Positions 9,115 through 15,714 of a stretch of DNA of 64,000 nt are shown piece by piece (within the stretch, counting starts at the first letter, position 1; each line of letters begins with the position of its first letter). The position numbers and the translations under genes are program-made. Source of the DNA: CAWUKT01 sp963923035 (GTDB taxonomy: Bacteria > Bacteroidota > Bacteroidia > J057 > JADKCL01); contig CAWUKT010000013.1 of assembly GCA_963923035.1 (NCBI GenBank), positions 49,000 to 112,999 on the forward strand, written 5' to 3'. The notes under the pieces were generated by a model that ran no database searches, was not told where the DNA came from, and was given only the letters and a program-made list of their open reading frames with translations.

Positions 9115-9626
9115 GTCACCGTAGATTTCGCCTCGGCGAGGCTGATCCGGCCTTCCGCCAACTTCAATACCAATGCCCCGTAGTTTTCAAACTGGTGAAT
9201 CACCACCCGGAATATCTCCATGAACGGAGCTGCCTTGGGAACATCGGTGCGCGGGAACGCATAGACATAGCGGTATTGCAGGTGCTGGTCCGCGCCGATA
9301 TTGAACGCGCCGAGGGCCGTGCGTTGGTTCAGGAAGTGGATGAAATGCTCGACCTCCGGATGGTCAGTGGGCAATTCAGTTTCGACCCACGCAAAAAACT
9401 GAAGCAAGCTGCTCTGCTGGACGAGGTCGGCCGTTTGGAGGAACAACAGCTGGAGCCGGGAATGGTGGTTGACGATGGCCGAACTGGGCGGAAACGCCAC
9501 CATGAGCATATTGGAGGGCGATTCGAGGGACTTGGGATACAATTCCGTGACGAATCCCTCATCGTGGAGGGTATCCTGGAGATAGCCGAGGTCAATCAGC
9601 TCGCGGGGATTGGCGTGGTCGATCAT
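9108..9626 (-). CDS. YbjN-like protein
   Basis: 172 residues. The segment LNQRTALGAFNIGADQHLQY followed by RYVYAFP matches the central beta pattern of YbjN/sensory-transduction-regulator and type III chaperone-like folds (N-x-x-x-x-x-G-x-F then a basic strand). Such proteins are small, cytoplasmic and poorly understood; some influence motility or stress responses. The gene converges on the pseudo-Roco gene and their 3' ends overlap by 7 bp. A perfect TAnnTTTG-type box on the - strand lies only 4 bp before the ATG (9631..9638), which would imply a leaderless message; no TTG element accompanies it, so this may be chance. Fold assignment is inference. Confidence 0.6.
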   Translation of the reverse strand: MIDHANPRELIDLGYLQDTLHDEGFVTELYPKSLESPSNMLMVAFPPSSAIVNHHSRLQLLFLQTADLVQQSSLLQFFAWVETELPTDHPEVEHFIHFLNQRTALGAFNIGADQHLQYRYVYAFPRTDVPKAAPFMEIFRVVIHQFENYGALVLKLAEGRISLAEAKSTVTY

Positions 9627-9655
9627 GGGGCAAAGTTACAGGATTGGAAATATTT

Positions 9656-11116
9656 TCAGCGGGCTCCCTCGGCATAGGCCAATATGCCGGCCAGATAGGC
9701 ATGGACCGCATCCCGGATGCGGTCCGGCAACGGCGTTTCCATCCCCTCCAGCACATACTCTTGCTTGTTCAGGGCCACGGCCTCATTCACATTGTCCTGG
9801 TACAGGGCCTCCCCGTAGCACAAGGGCCCCTGGACGAGCCGGGTCAGGCTCAGGTTGCGGGCAAAGACGCCTTTGCTGCCGGTCCGCAAGGACGCATTGC
9901 GCAGGTACTTCAGCGAGTCGTCCCACTCGATGGCCGGGACGCCCAGCACCTGTTCATAGCCGTCCACGACGGCCGCCGAGAGCTGTTCCGAGGCCGCGAG
10001 GTCCTCGGAAAGCAAGCGCGCCAGAAACAGCATGCGGTCTTCCGCACTCCCCAACTCGCCTGCCATAAAGCTGCCGGGAATAAAAGCCATGCTATAATTG
10101 TCGTCCACGGCCCGCAGGTAGTAGTCCCGGTCCCATTCGTTTTTCTCGTAGATATTGTAATGGAGAATGAGGGTCAGGTCAGGATGAAAGGCATTGATTT
10201 GGGCCGCCCGGGCCTTGAAATCAGCCCGCAAAAAGGGAATCCGGTAAATGGTCCGCATATCCGCCTTCGTCATCCACCACAAGCTGTCCTCGCCCGTCCA
10301 TTCATTTTCATCCACCCAATTCCAAGCTGCCGCCTTCAGGTACCCCGTTTTGAACCCAAAGGCTCCTTTTCCCACGTAATCCCGAAAATCTTCCCCACTT
10401 TTTTCCACCGCCGTCACCATTTGTTCCTCCAACCAATCCTGGAACGTCCCTCCGAGCCCGGTATGGGCCTCCTGGGTTCGGGTTACCAGCACTTCCGCCC
10501 CCAAGGCTTCCAACGTATCCCGCAGCAACAAGGCAGTTCCCAGGTTCAGATTGCCTTCGTTGAAGGCAATGGGTTGCCGGATTTGGGGCCGGTCGTTGGC
10601 GCGGATCCGAACGAATTTCTTCTCCAAAAAGGCGAAGTCTATGTCTCCGCCCAAATGACCGGGGTCCAGGGCGATTTTCCATCCTGCCAAGGGGCCTTGG
10701 CCGCTGGCGTTGGAGGGGGCATCCTGGCCTTCGAAGATTTTGTAGTCCTCGGGGGCGAGCGCGGCAGTGCCTTTGCCTTCGTAGAGTTGCAGGGCAGTTT
10801 CCAGGTCAAATTGCCGGGTGAGCCGCGGCAGCCAATCGAGTTCGTCGTAGAAAATGGTGATTTCGGGGAGGCTGTCGGGGTGGGGGAGCAGGGAAATGCC
10901 GTTGGTGTCGATCCGGATTTGGCTCCACAGGGTATCGTTCTTGATGAGGTATTGCTCGGCCCGCTGGGTGTATTTCCGGGCGAGGGAGTCCTTGGAAATG
11001 GCCGGAGGAGGCGATCCTTCGGGTTGGGCCTCGGCGGGTTGGCAGCCCGTCAGGAGGAGGAAGAAGGCTGGGAAGCCAACGGTCAGGTGGAAAAGCCGGG
11101 TCAGGATGGTTGACAT
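9656..11116 (-). CDS. N-acetylmuramoyl-L-alanine amidase family lipoprotein
   Basis: 486 residues. The N-terminal signal ends in the lipobox LLTGC, so the mature protein is probably a lipoprotein. The amidase_3-type zinc hydrolase motifs appear in order: ALDPGHLGG (first zinc His), FNEGNLNLGTALLLRD (the zinc/catalytic Glu region), EVLVTRT, and LTLILHYNIYEKN (third His). Amidases of this family cleave the amide bond between MurNAc and the stem peptide. About 150 residues of unassigned sequence precede the domain and ~200 follow the last motif, so it is longer than typical AmiC-type enzymes. It probably acts in the periplasm on peptidoglycan or muropeptides. Confidence 0.75.
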   Translation of the reverse strand: MSTILTRLFHLTVGFPAFFLLLTGCQPAEAQPEGSPPPAISKDSLARKYTQRAEQYLIKNDTLWSQIRIDTNGISLLPHPDSLPEITIFYDELDWLPRLTRQFDLETALQLYEGKGTAALAPEDYKIFEGQDAPSNASGQGPLAGWKIALDPGHLGGDIDFAFLEKKFVRIRANDRPQIRQPIAFNEGNLNLGTALLLRDTLEALGAEVLVTRTQEAHTGLGGTFQDWLEEQMVTAVEKSGEDFRDYVGKGAFGFKTGYLKAAAWNWVDENEWTGEDSLWWMTKADMRTIYRIPFLRADFKARAAQINAFHPDLTLILHYNIYEKNEWDRDYYLRAVDDNYSMAFIPGSFMAGELGSAEDRMLFLARLLSEDLAASEQLSAAVVDGYEQVLGVPAIEWDDSLKYLRNASLRTGSKGVFARNLSLTRLVQGPLCYGEALYQDNVNEAVALNKQEYVLEGMETPLPDRIRDAVHAYLAGILAYAEGAR

Positions 11117-11149
11117 GGGAGAAAAATAGTGAAAATGTAGCGTTTCCGC

Positions 11150-12610
11150 CTACATCGGAATGAATGCGGTGCCGTTGGCTTTGCTGCTGATCCAGGTGAG
11201 GATGTCCTGGATGGCGTGGTTGGCGTCGGATGGGAATTCGGAGTGGTACTGGTCGTAGAACTTTTTCCATTCCGCTTCCTTCTCTTTGGCCCAATGTTTC
11301 CCGGCGATCCGATATAGAAGGTGGATGACCGGAATGGCCAGCGGCGGCAATTGGGGCTGGCTCCGCCAATAGCGGAGGATGGCGGTGTACCGGACATCGA
11401 TTTCATCCGACTCCGTTTCCACCCGCACGATCAGCTCCCACAGAGAAGCGTTGAGGCTGTAAAAGGTAGGCGAGCTGCGCTTCTGGTCCCAGATGGTTTT
11501 CAGGTAGGGGAGGCTCTGGTGCGGTTGGTGGGTCAGGAAAAAGGCCATGCCGAGGTTCAGGTAAAAGGAATGGCGGAAATGGGTCGCGATGTCTTTGGTT
11601 TTGGGGTGTTGGAGTTCCAATCTGAGCCGCTCCGCGGCTTCCAGGGTCCGTTCCTTGCGGCCCAGGTTCATGTGCATCACCAATTCCATATTGGTGATCT
11701 GAGGCGGCAGGCTGGGCACAATGTCGACCGGGACATTCTGCCGGATTTCCTCCAGGACCTGCCGGTAATCCTCCTCGGTAGACTCCGAGGCGATGAGCGT
11801 CCGGAAATAAATGGAGATCGCGCCAAAGTAGCGGTCGGGGTGCTGGCGGATCTGCCAGGGATTCTCTTGCCAGTACTCGTAGTTTTCCCGGGCAATTTCC
11901 AGTTGGTCGGCGTCCTTGAAGTGGGTCTTGGTGAAATTGAGGAGGATTTTGGCCCAGAAGGTATGGTATTCCCGTTGTTCCAGGACGGCCTGGAACTCCT
12001 CCTGGAAGCCCGGCGCATTGGGGTCGGGGACCTGGCGCAGGTAAATGCGGTGGTACAACCCAATGGCTTCTCGTTCCGCCACAATCCGGCGCACCGCATC
12101 CCGGTCCTCCTCGATTTCCAAGGAAGAGTCGTCCGGGCTTTTGCCCTGGGGGCCGAGTCGCCGCTGAAGGCGGCGCTCCCAATTGAGGATCTCCAAATAG
12201 GGAATGAACAGGTCGTGCTGCCGGGCCAGTCGCTTTCCCTTCTTGATCGTCCGCATACACGCATCGAGGATGTTCCGCTCGAACAGAATCTGAATCTCAT
12301 CGAGCAATTGCCGGAGCTGGAACTCGATATTGTCGTCATTCCGCATGAACCGAAGGGTCTTCAGGATATTGGCCTGCAATTGCCGGAAGACCTGGGTCCA
12401 ATCTTGCTGAGCTTTGATTTGGGGATGTTTCTGTTGCAATTCTTCGAAGTCGAAGTCTTGCATCTCCACGATGGACCGAAAAACGAGGTAATACCGGGGA
12501 GGCGTACCCTTAGAGGCCGCCCCGATTTGCTGGGTAAACCGGCGCTTTTCATTGGAATTCATACTCTTTACCAAATTGTAAACAGCAATTTTCAATGGTT
12601 GGGAATACAT
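11150..12610 (-). CDS. Conserved helical (TPR-like) protein of unknown function
   Basis: 486 residues, all-helical in appearance, rich in Arg, Gln and Leu, with no signal peptide or membrane segment. The opening KIAVYNLVKSMNSNEKRRFT is typical of a Bacteroidota-restricted family of cytoplasmic proteins seen as 'hypothetical'. The C-terminal half (LNLGMAFFLTHQPHQSLPYL) has a tetratricopeptide-like rhythm. It lies 33 bp upstream of the amidase gene on the same strand, so the two may be co-transcribed. A later ATG at 12562 (MNSNEK) is a possible alternative start. No function is claimed. Confidence 0.6.
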   Translation of the reverse strand: MYSQPLKIAVYNLVKSMNSNEKRRFTQQIGAASKGTPPRYYLVFRSIVEMQDFDFEELQQKHPQIKAQQDWTQVFRQLQANILKTLRFMRNDDNIEFQLRQLLDEIQILFERNILDACMRTIKKGKRLARQHDLFIPYLEILNWERRLQRRLGPQGKSPDDSSLEIEEDRDAVRRIVAEREAIGLYHRIYLRQVPDPNAPGFQEEFQAVLEQREYHTFWAKILLNFTKTHFKDADQLEIARENYEYWQENPWQIRQHPDRYFGAISIYFRTLIASESTEEDYRQVLEEIRQNVPVDIVPSLPPQITNMELVMHMNLGRKERTLEAAERLRLELQHPKTKDIATHFRHSFYLNLGMAFFLTHQPHQSLPYLKTIWDQKRSSPTFYSLNASLWELIVRVETESDEIDVRYTAILRYWRSQPQLPPLAIPVIHLLYRIAGKHWAKEKEAEWKKFYDQYHSEFPSDANHAIQDILTWISSKANGTAFIPM

Positions 12611-12828
12611 TTTTTACGATCTCGTTTTCTTAGGTTCGGGGCGTCTGGGAGGGATTCTGACCTTTTCGTGTTGGATTGGAGTTTACATAAATAAGAAAAA
12701 ATCGGTTAAAAGCATTTGGATGCGCCACGTAAGTTGAGGGTATAATCGACAGCATGTTAACACGTATCGCTCGGTTGAAACTCATTGCTCTGTTCATCTC
12801 ATATTCAAACATTTAAATATTCGGTATT

Positions 12829-13278
12829 ATGTCTAAGTTCATCAATGAAGACAGTGTTCAGCACTATAAAAAGGAGGGCCGCAAAAAAAATAAAAGACGG
12901 CTAAATGGAGGATCGAAAGACCAAGCCTCCAAGGAAGCCCTCAGCAGAAGTTCCAATGAGGTGGTTCATTGGATCAAAGTCCATCGGAAAACGCCTTGTG
13001 GGATTGGTATTATTCCGATCCAAGACCAGTTCCGTCCTTCCTTCGGTGGAAACAAGGGAGATATTCCTCTCTATGATTTGAATAAATATCAGGCTGTTGT
13101 TTGTAAAGAGCCGGCCTTCGATTTAAAGGAAAACACCATAAAGATCATATTCGGCTCTGCGAGTCCACTTGAATATTTATTTGGGATGGATCATCATTTG
13201 CTCGTTGGATATGGCGAAGACACTGAGAATGCTGTGGTTTATGTTCACAAAGATCTGATTGAGATCAAACCTGATTGA
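12829..13278 (+). CDS. Orphan small basic-N-terminus protein
   Basis: 149 residues; not recognised. The first ~35 residues are strongly basic (KKEGRKKNKRRLNGGSK), the remainder is a mixed alpha/beta-looking domain ending in VYVHKDLIEIKPD. It has no signal peptide. Base composition is visibly poorer in G+C than the flanking genes and codon choice is more A/T-ending, which suggests a different evolutionary origin. It is the only + strand gene between 9108 and 15714 and is followed by a run of five hairpins (13303..13497). It could be a recently acquired accessory gene. Confidence 0.55.
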   Translation: MSKFINEDSVQHYKKEGRKKNKRRLNGGSKDQASKEALSRSSNEVVHWIKVHRKTPCGIGIIPIQDQFRPSFGGNKGDIPLYDLNKYQAVVCKEPAFDLKENTIKIIFGSASPLEYLFGMDHHLLVGYGEDTENAVVYVHKDLIEIKPD

Positions 13279-13302
13279 CCCAACAAACCAAACAAACCGC
13301 CC

Positions 13303-13376
13303 GAAGGCCCCAGGCCTTCAACCAGCGACGGGTGGCTCCGCCACCCGACCGGCACACCTACCCTCCCGACCGGGAG
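13303..13376. repeat. Cluster of three closely spaced hairpins
   Basis: Three perfect inverted repeats follow each other: GAAGGCC/GGCCTTC (13303-13319), CGGGTGGctccgCCACCCG (13329-13347) and CTCCCG/CGGGAG (13363-13376). None is followed by a T-run, unlike the two terminators just downstream. The stretch is far more G+C rich than the preceding orphan gene. A REP-like element or a structured 3' UTR is possible; only the inverted repeats themselves are seen. Confidence 0.6.
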
Positions 13377-13423
13377 ATCTATAATACTCTTTCTTTTTCG
13401 TTTTGATTAGGCTTTTTGGGTGG

Positions 13424-13452
13424 GCCCCGGCATTGCCGGGGCTCAATTTTTT
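13424..13452 (+). terminator. Intrinsic terminator
   Basis: GCCCCGGcattgCCGGGGC is a 7-bp G+C stem followed by TCAATTTTTT on the + strand. It would end transcription from the orphan gene at 12829. Confidence 0.75.
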
Positions 13453-13458
13453 CACCGC

Positions 13459-13497
13459 AAAAGGCCCGGCCTGCTTCCGCAAACCGGGCCTTTTTAT
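13459..13497 (-). terminator. Bidirectional intrinsic terminator
   Basis: AAAAGGCCCGG and CCGGGCCTTTTT form a long stem with A-run and T-run on either side, so it works on both strands. It lies 20 bp past the stop of the - strand gene that starts at 14413. Confidence 0.8.
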
Positions 13498-13516
13498 AGT
13501 GACACTTCAGACTAGC

Positions 13517-14413
13517 TTACCAACGGGCACCTGTGCCCGACATGTTCACCTCGGCGTTCCGCATCATCAGGAACGGCTCCAACTCGTGGTAATAATGCAT
13601 ATCGTACTCCCTGAGCGCGATGCTCACCACGCCACTCCCCATGTAAATCAACCCCACCATGCTTTCAATGGTCTCCACCGGGAGAGGCGCGCCCAAGGCC
13701 GTAGGATCGTACTTCAGGTGGCGAATGACCACTGGTTCCAGCAGTACGGTCGGATCAATCAGCACCAGGACTTCCTCGACATCGGTTTCCACCCGCTTTT
13801 TCATCCGCTCCTTCCCCCCGTAAGACACCAACAAATCGTAGTGGTAGGCCTTCAGGTCCCGCCGCGCAAAGTCCAGGTTGAATTTTCCTTCCGCATCGCT
13901 CAAAGCCCCCGCCACAACTTGCCCTCCGCTCTTCACCACCACCGTCGCAAAGGGAACCGGTTCGTGGAATTCCGCGTCAAGGACCAGGCCTTCGAGGTGA
14001 ACCTGTTCGTTCTGAATCCCGGTTTCTTCCACCACCAACTGACCTTCCTGTTGCACCAGCTCAAGCTCATCGTTGAGTTGCTGGGCGACAGCGTCGGAGA
14101 AGCCAAGGGCTTCGAAACCAAAGACGAGCAGAAAGGCGATGAGAAAACGGCGGAGGCGCTGGAGGGGGTAGCGGAAAAAAAACTCCGCCGGAAGATCCGG
14201 CGCCTGGAGCTGGTCCGCCCGGAAGCGGCCGCAGAGGTTCGGCACTGCCGCCAGGGTTTGCTGGATTTCCGCCTCCGATGACGCAGTAAAATCCCGCACG
14301 ACTTTGTCGCAGACCGCACAATGCCGGCCGCGTTCGGCTGGCGTCATGCCGTCCCAATCTTCGTGACAGGGTTCCGGCATGGAGATGTGCAGGGATTTTT
14401 CGCCTGGGTTCAT
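13517..14413 (-). CDS. Carboxypeptidase-regulatory-like domain protein with Cys-rich N-terminus
   Basis: 298 residues from the ATG at 14413; an ATG at 14431 would leave a leader of only ~10 nt from the candidate -7 box at 14446..14453, so the inner start is preferred. The N-terminus carries PCHEDWDGM and GRHCAVCDKVVRDF, a Cys/His cluster recurrent in Bacteroidota proteins that may bind metal. A single membrane segment (FLIAFLLVFGFEALGF) follows. After it comes a CarboxypepD_reg-like beta domain (VHLEGLVLDAEFHEPVPFAT). The arrangement suggests a cytoplasmic Cys-cluster and an extracytoplasmic beta domain. Function unknown. Confidence 0.65.
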   Translation of the reverse strand: MNPGEKSLHISMPEPCHEDWDGMTPAERGRHCAVCDKVVRDFTASSEAEIQQTLAAVPNLCGRFRADQLQAPDLPAEFFFRYPLQRLRRFLIAFLLVFGFEALGFSDAVAQQLNDELELVQQEGQLVVEETGIQNEQVHLEGLVLDAEFHEPVPFATVVVKSGGQVVAGALSDAEGKFNLDFARRDLKAYHYDLLVSYGGKERMKKRVETDVEEVLVLIDPTVLLEPVVIRHLKYDPTALGAPLPVETIESMVGLIYMGSGVVSIALREYDMHYYHELEPFLMMRNAEVNMSGTGARW

Positions 14414-14445
14414 ACCTTCAATATCCCGCAAAGTGACCGTTCCCC

Positions 14446-14453
14446 CAAACCTA
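14446..14453 (-). promoter_or_regulatory. Candidate -7 box
   Basis: Read on the - strand this is TAGGTTTG, a perfect TAnnTTTG match, 32 nt upstream of the ATG at 14413. No TTG is found at the expected 17-23 bp further upstream, so it is a half-supported promoter. Confidence 0.35.
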
Positions 14454-14476
14454 AATGGTCAATTCCGTTACACGGT

Positions 14477-15217
14477 TCATTGTTCGATGCGGATCTTTCC
14501 GGTGCCGATCCACACCTCATTCTCGCTGTAAATCCGAAGGAAGTAGGTGCCGGCACTCCGAAAGGGGTAGTCGAATTGGGTATACTTCCAATGCGGTTCG
14601 ACCTTGAATTGAAGGCTTTCGACGTAGATCGGTTCGGGTCCATCTTTCCAGACGTCCACCGTGATTTGGCGGGTGCGGAGGGCGCGGTAATGCCGGATCA
14701 GGACGCGCAGGGGGCGTTTTTTGATGCGGGTGGTCGTGGTCCGCTGCAAGGCCTTGTCGGGTTGCCCTTCCCGGACCTGAAAGCAGAAGATGACCTCGGC
14801 GTCGCGGTAGTAGCTGGGGCCGCCGACGTCCCGAAGGACGTTGACCTTCAGGGTGTCCTGGAAGAGGAGCTGGCGGTCGCTGTCGAGGAAGGAGACGCGG
14901 TAATTGCCGGAGCGGTCGAAGCGGTAGGAGAGGGCCATCCACGAACGGGCCGAGTCCGAGACAAGGCTCTTGGTATCGTGTTCGGCGAAACGGTCCTCGA
15001 TTTGTTTGTCGATGAAGAAAAAGTACTTCCCCGAGGGCAGTTCATCCGGGGCATGGACCAGAAAGTCCACTTCCTGCCCGAACTGGTCCAGTTCGAATTC
15101 CTTGCCCGGGGCCAGGGGCTCTCCGGCCGAATTGTGGTCCAGGCAAAAGGTCAATCCCTGCGCCGGCAGCCAGCAACTGCCCATCCCAACCAGCAACAAC
15201 GTGAGGAAGAACTTCAT
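14477..15217 (-). CDS. Secreted protein of unknown function
   Basis: 246 residues. A clear signal peptide (MKFFLTLLLVGMGSCWLPAQ) ends with an AQG-type cleavage site. The mature part is beta-rich (SGKYFFFIDKQIEDRF, AGTYFLRIYSENEVWIGTG) with alternating hydrophobic residues, like a periplasmic or surface beta-sandwich. No enzyme motif is visible. Its start faces the 21-bp repeat array; the repeats lie between this gene and the divergent TonB receptor gene. Confidence 0.6.
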   Translation of the reverse strand: MKFFLTLLLVGMGSCWLPAQGLTFCLDHNSAGEPLAPGKEFELDQFGQEVDFLVHAPDELPSGKYFFFIDKQIEDRFAEHDTKSLVSDSARSWMALSYRFDRSGNYRVSFLDSDRQLLFQDTLKVNVLRDVGGPSYYRDAEVIFCFQVREGQPDKALQRTTTTRIKKRPLRVLIRHYRALRTRQITVDVWKDGPEPIYVESLQFKVEPHWKYTQFDYPFRSAGTYFLRIYSENEVWIGTGKIRIEQ

Positions 15218-15289
15218 CTGGAATCAAGTTGCAACTTTTCAGCTTCATATTCCAACTCGTAGGGTGGGGGAAAAGGAGAAATGCAATGA

Positions 15290-15306
15290 CGCGGTCGGCG
15301 ACCGCG
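15290..15306. repeat. Perfect inverted repeat next to array
   Basis: CGCGGTCggcGACCGCG is a 7-bp perfect stem with a 3-nt loop, placed 6 bp before the first 21-bp repeat unit. It may be an operator or a structural boundary of the array. Confidence 0.7.
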
Positions 15307-15312
15307 GGCACG

Positions 15313-15564
15313 GAGTCTGGCACTCGATTGGCCGAGTTCCGAACTGCGATCTCCGAGTCTAAGACTCGGCTGGCCGAGTCTGGAACTCCGATTCCCGAGT
15401 CTGAGACTCGGCTGGCCGAGTTCCGAACTGCGATTCCCGAGTCCAAGACTCGACTGCCCGAGTTCCGAACTGCAATCCTCGAGTCTGAGACTCGACTGGC
15501 CGAGTCCAGAACTCCGATTCCCGAGTCCAAGACCCGGCCATTGGAGTCGGGAACCCGGCATTCC
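15313..15564. repeat. Array of twelve 21-bp palindromic repeats
   Basis: The tetramer GAGT recurs at 15313, 15334, 15355, 15376, 15397, 15418, 15439, 15460, 15481, 15502, 15523 and 15544, an unbroken 21-bp period without a single indel. Each unit contains a dyad of the form GAGT-N5-ACTC (some degenerate to ACTG or ACCC). Most units alternate two types, one ending in CTGGCC and the other in GATTCCC, giving a 42-bp higher-order period. 21 bp equals two turns of B-DNA, so every dyad faces the same side of the helix. Function unknown. Confidence 0.9.
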
Positions 15565-15714
15565 TCCGCTCGTTTTCCCATTCCCCCTCCTCCCTCCATT
15601 TTCCCATCGTCTCCCGCTGCTACAATTCATCCCGCTCATTCTACAATTCAGTAACTCCTTTTTCAATTCCCGCCGCCCAACCACCACTTTGGGACCATCA
15701 AACACGACAGTCCC

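Larger units (their letters stand above)
15218..15714. other. Intergenic region between divergent genes, with repeat array
   Basis: 497 bp between two divergently transcribed envelope genes. From left to right it holds a purine-rich tract (~15262-15285), a perfect hairpin (15290-15306), the 21-bp repeat array (15313-15564), and a pyrimidine-rich tract (~15565-15620). Several frames stay open across the array only because a 21-bp period without stops keeps all frames open. No consensus promoter was found. Confidence 0.7.

Noticed and set aside
9631..9638. Leaderless promoter of the YbjN-like gene
   Set aside because: A perfect TAnnTTTG is only 4 bp from the ATG but has no TTG partner; kept as a remark, not as a feature.
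15313..15564. CRISPR-like array
   Set aside because: Units follow each other directly at 21 bp with no unique spacers and no cas genes nearby.
15229..15654. Possible heptad-repeat protein over the first 21-bp array
   Set aside because: A 21-bp period without stop codons keeps several frames open on both strands at once, all giving 7-residue repeats. No frame has a convincing start, signal or non-repeat domain, and the repeat's symmetry is at the DNA level (dyads).
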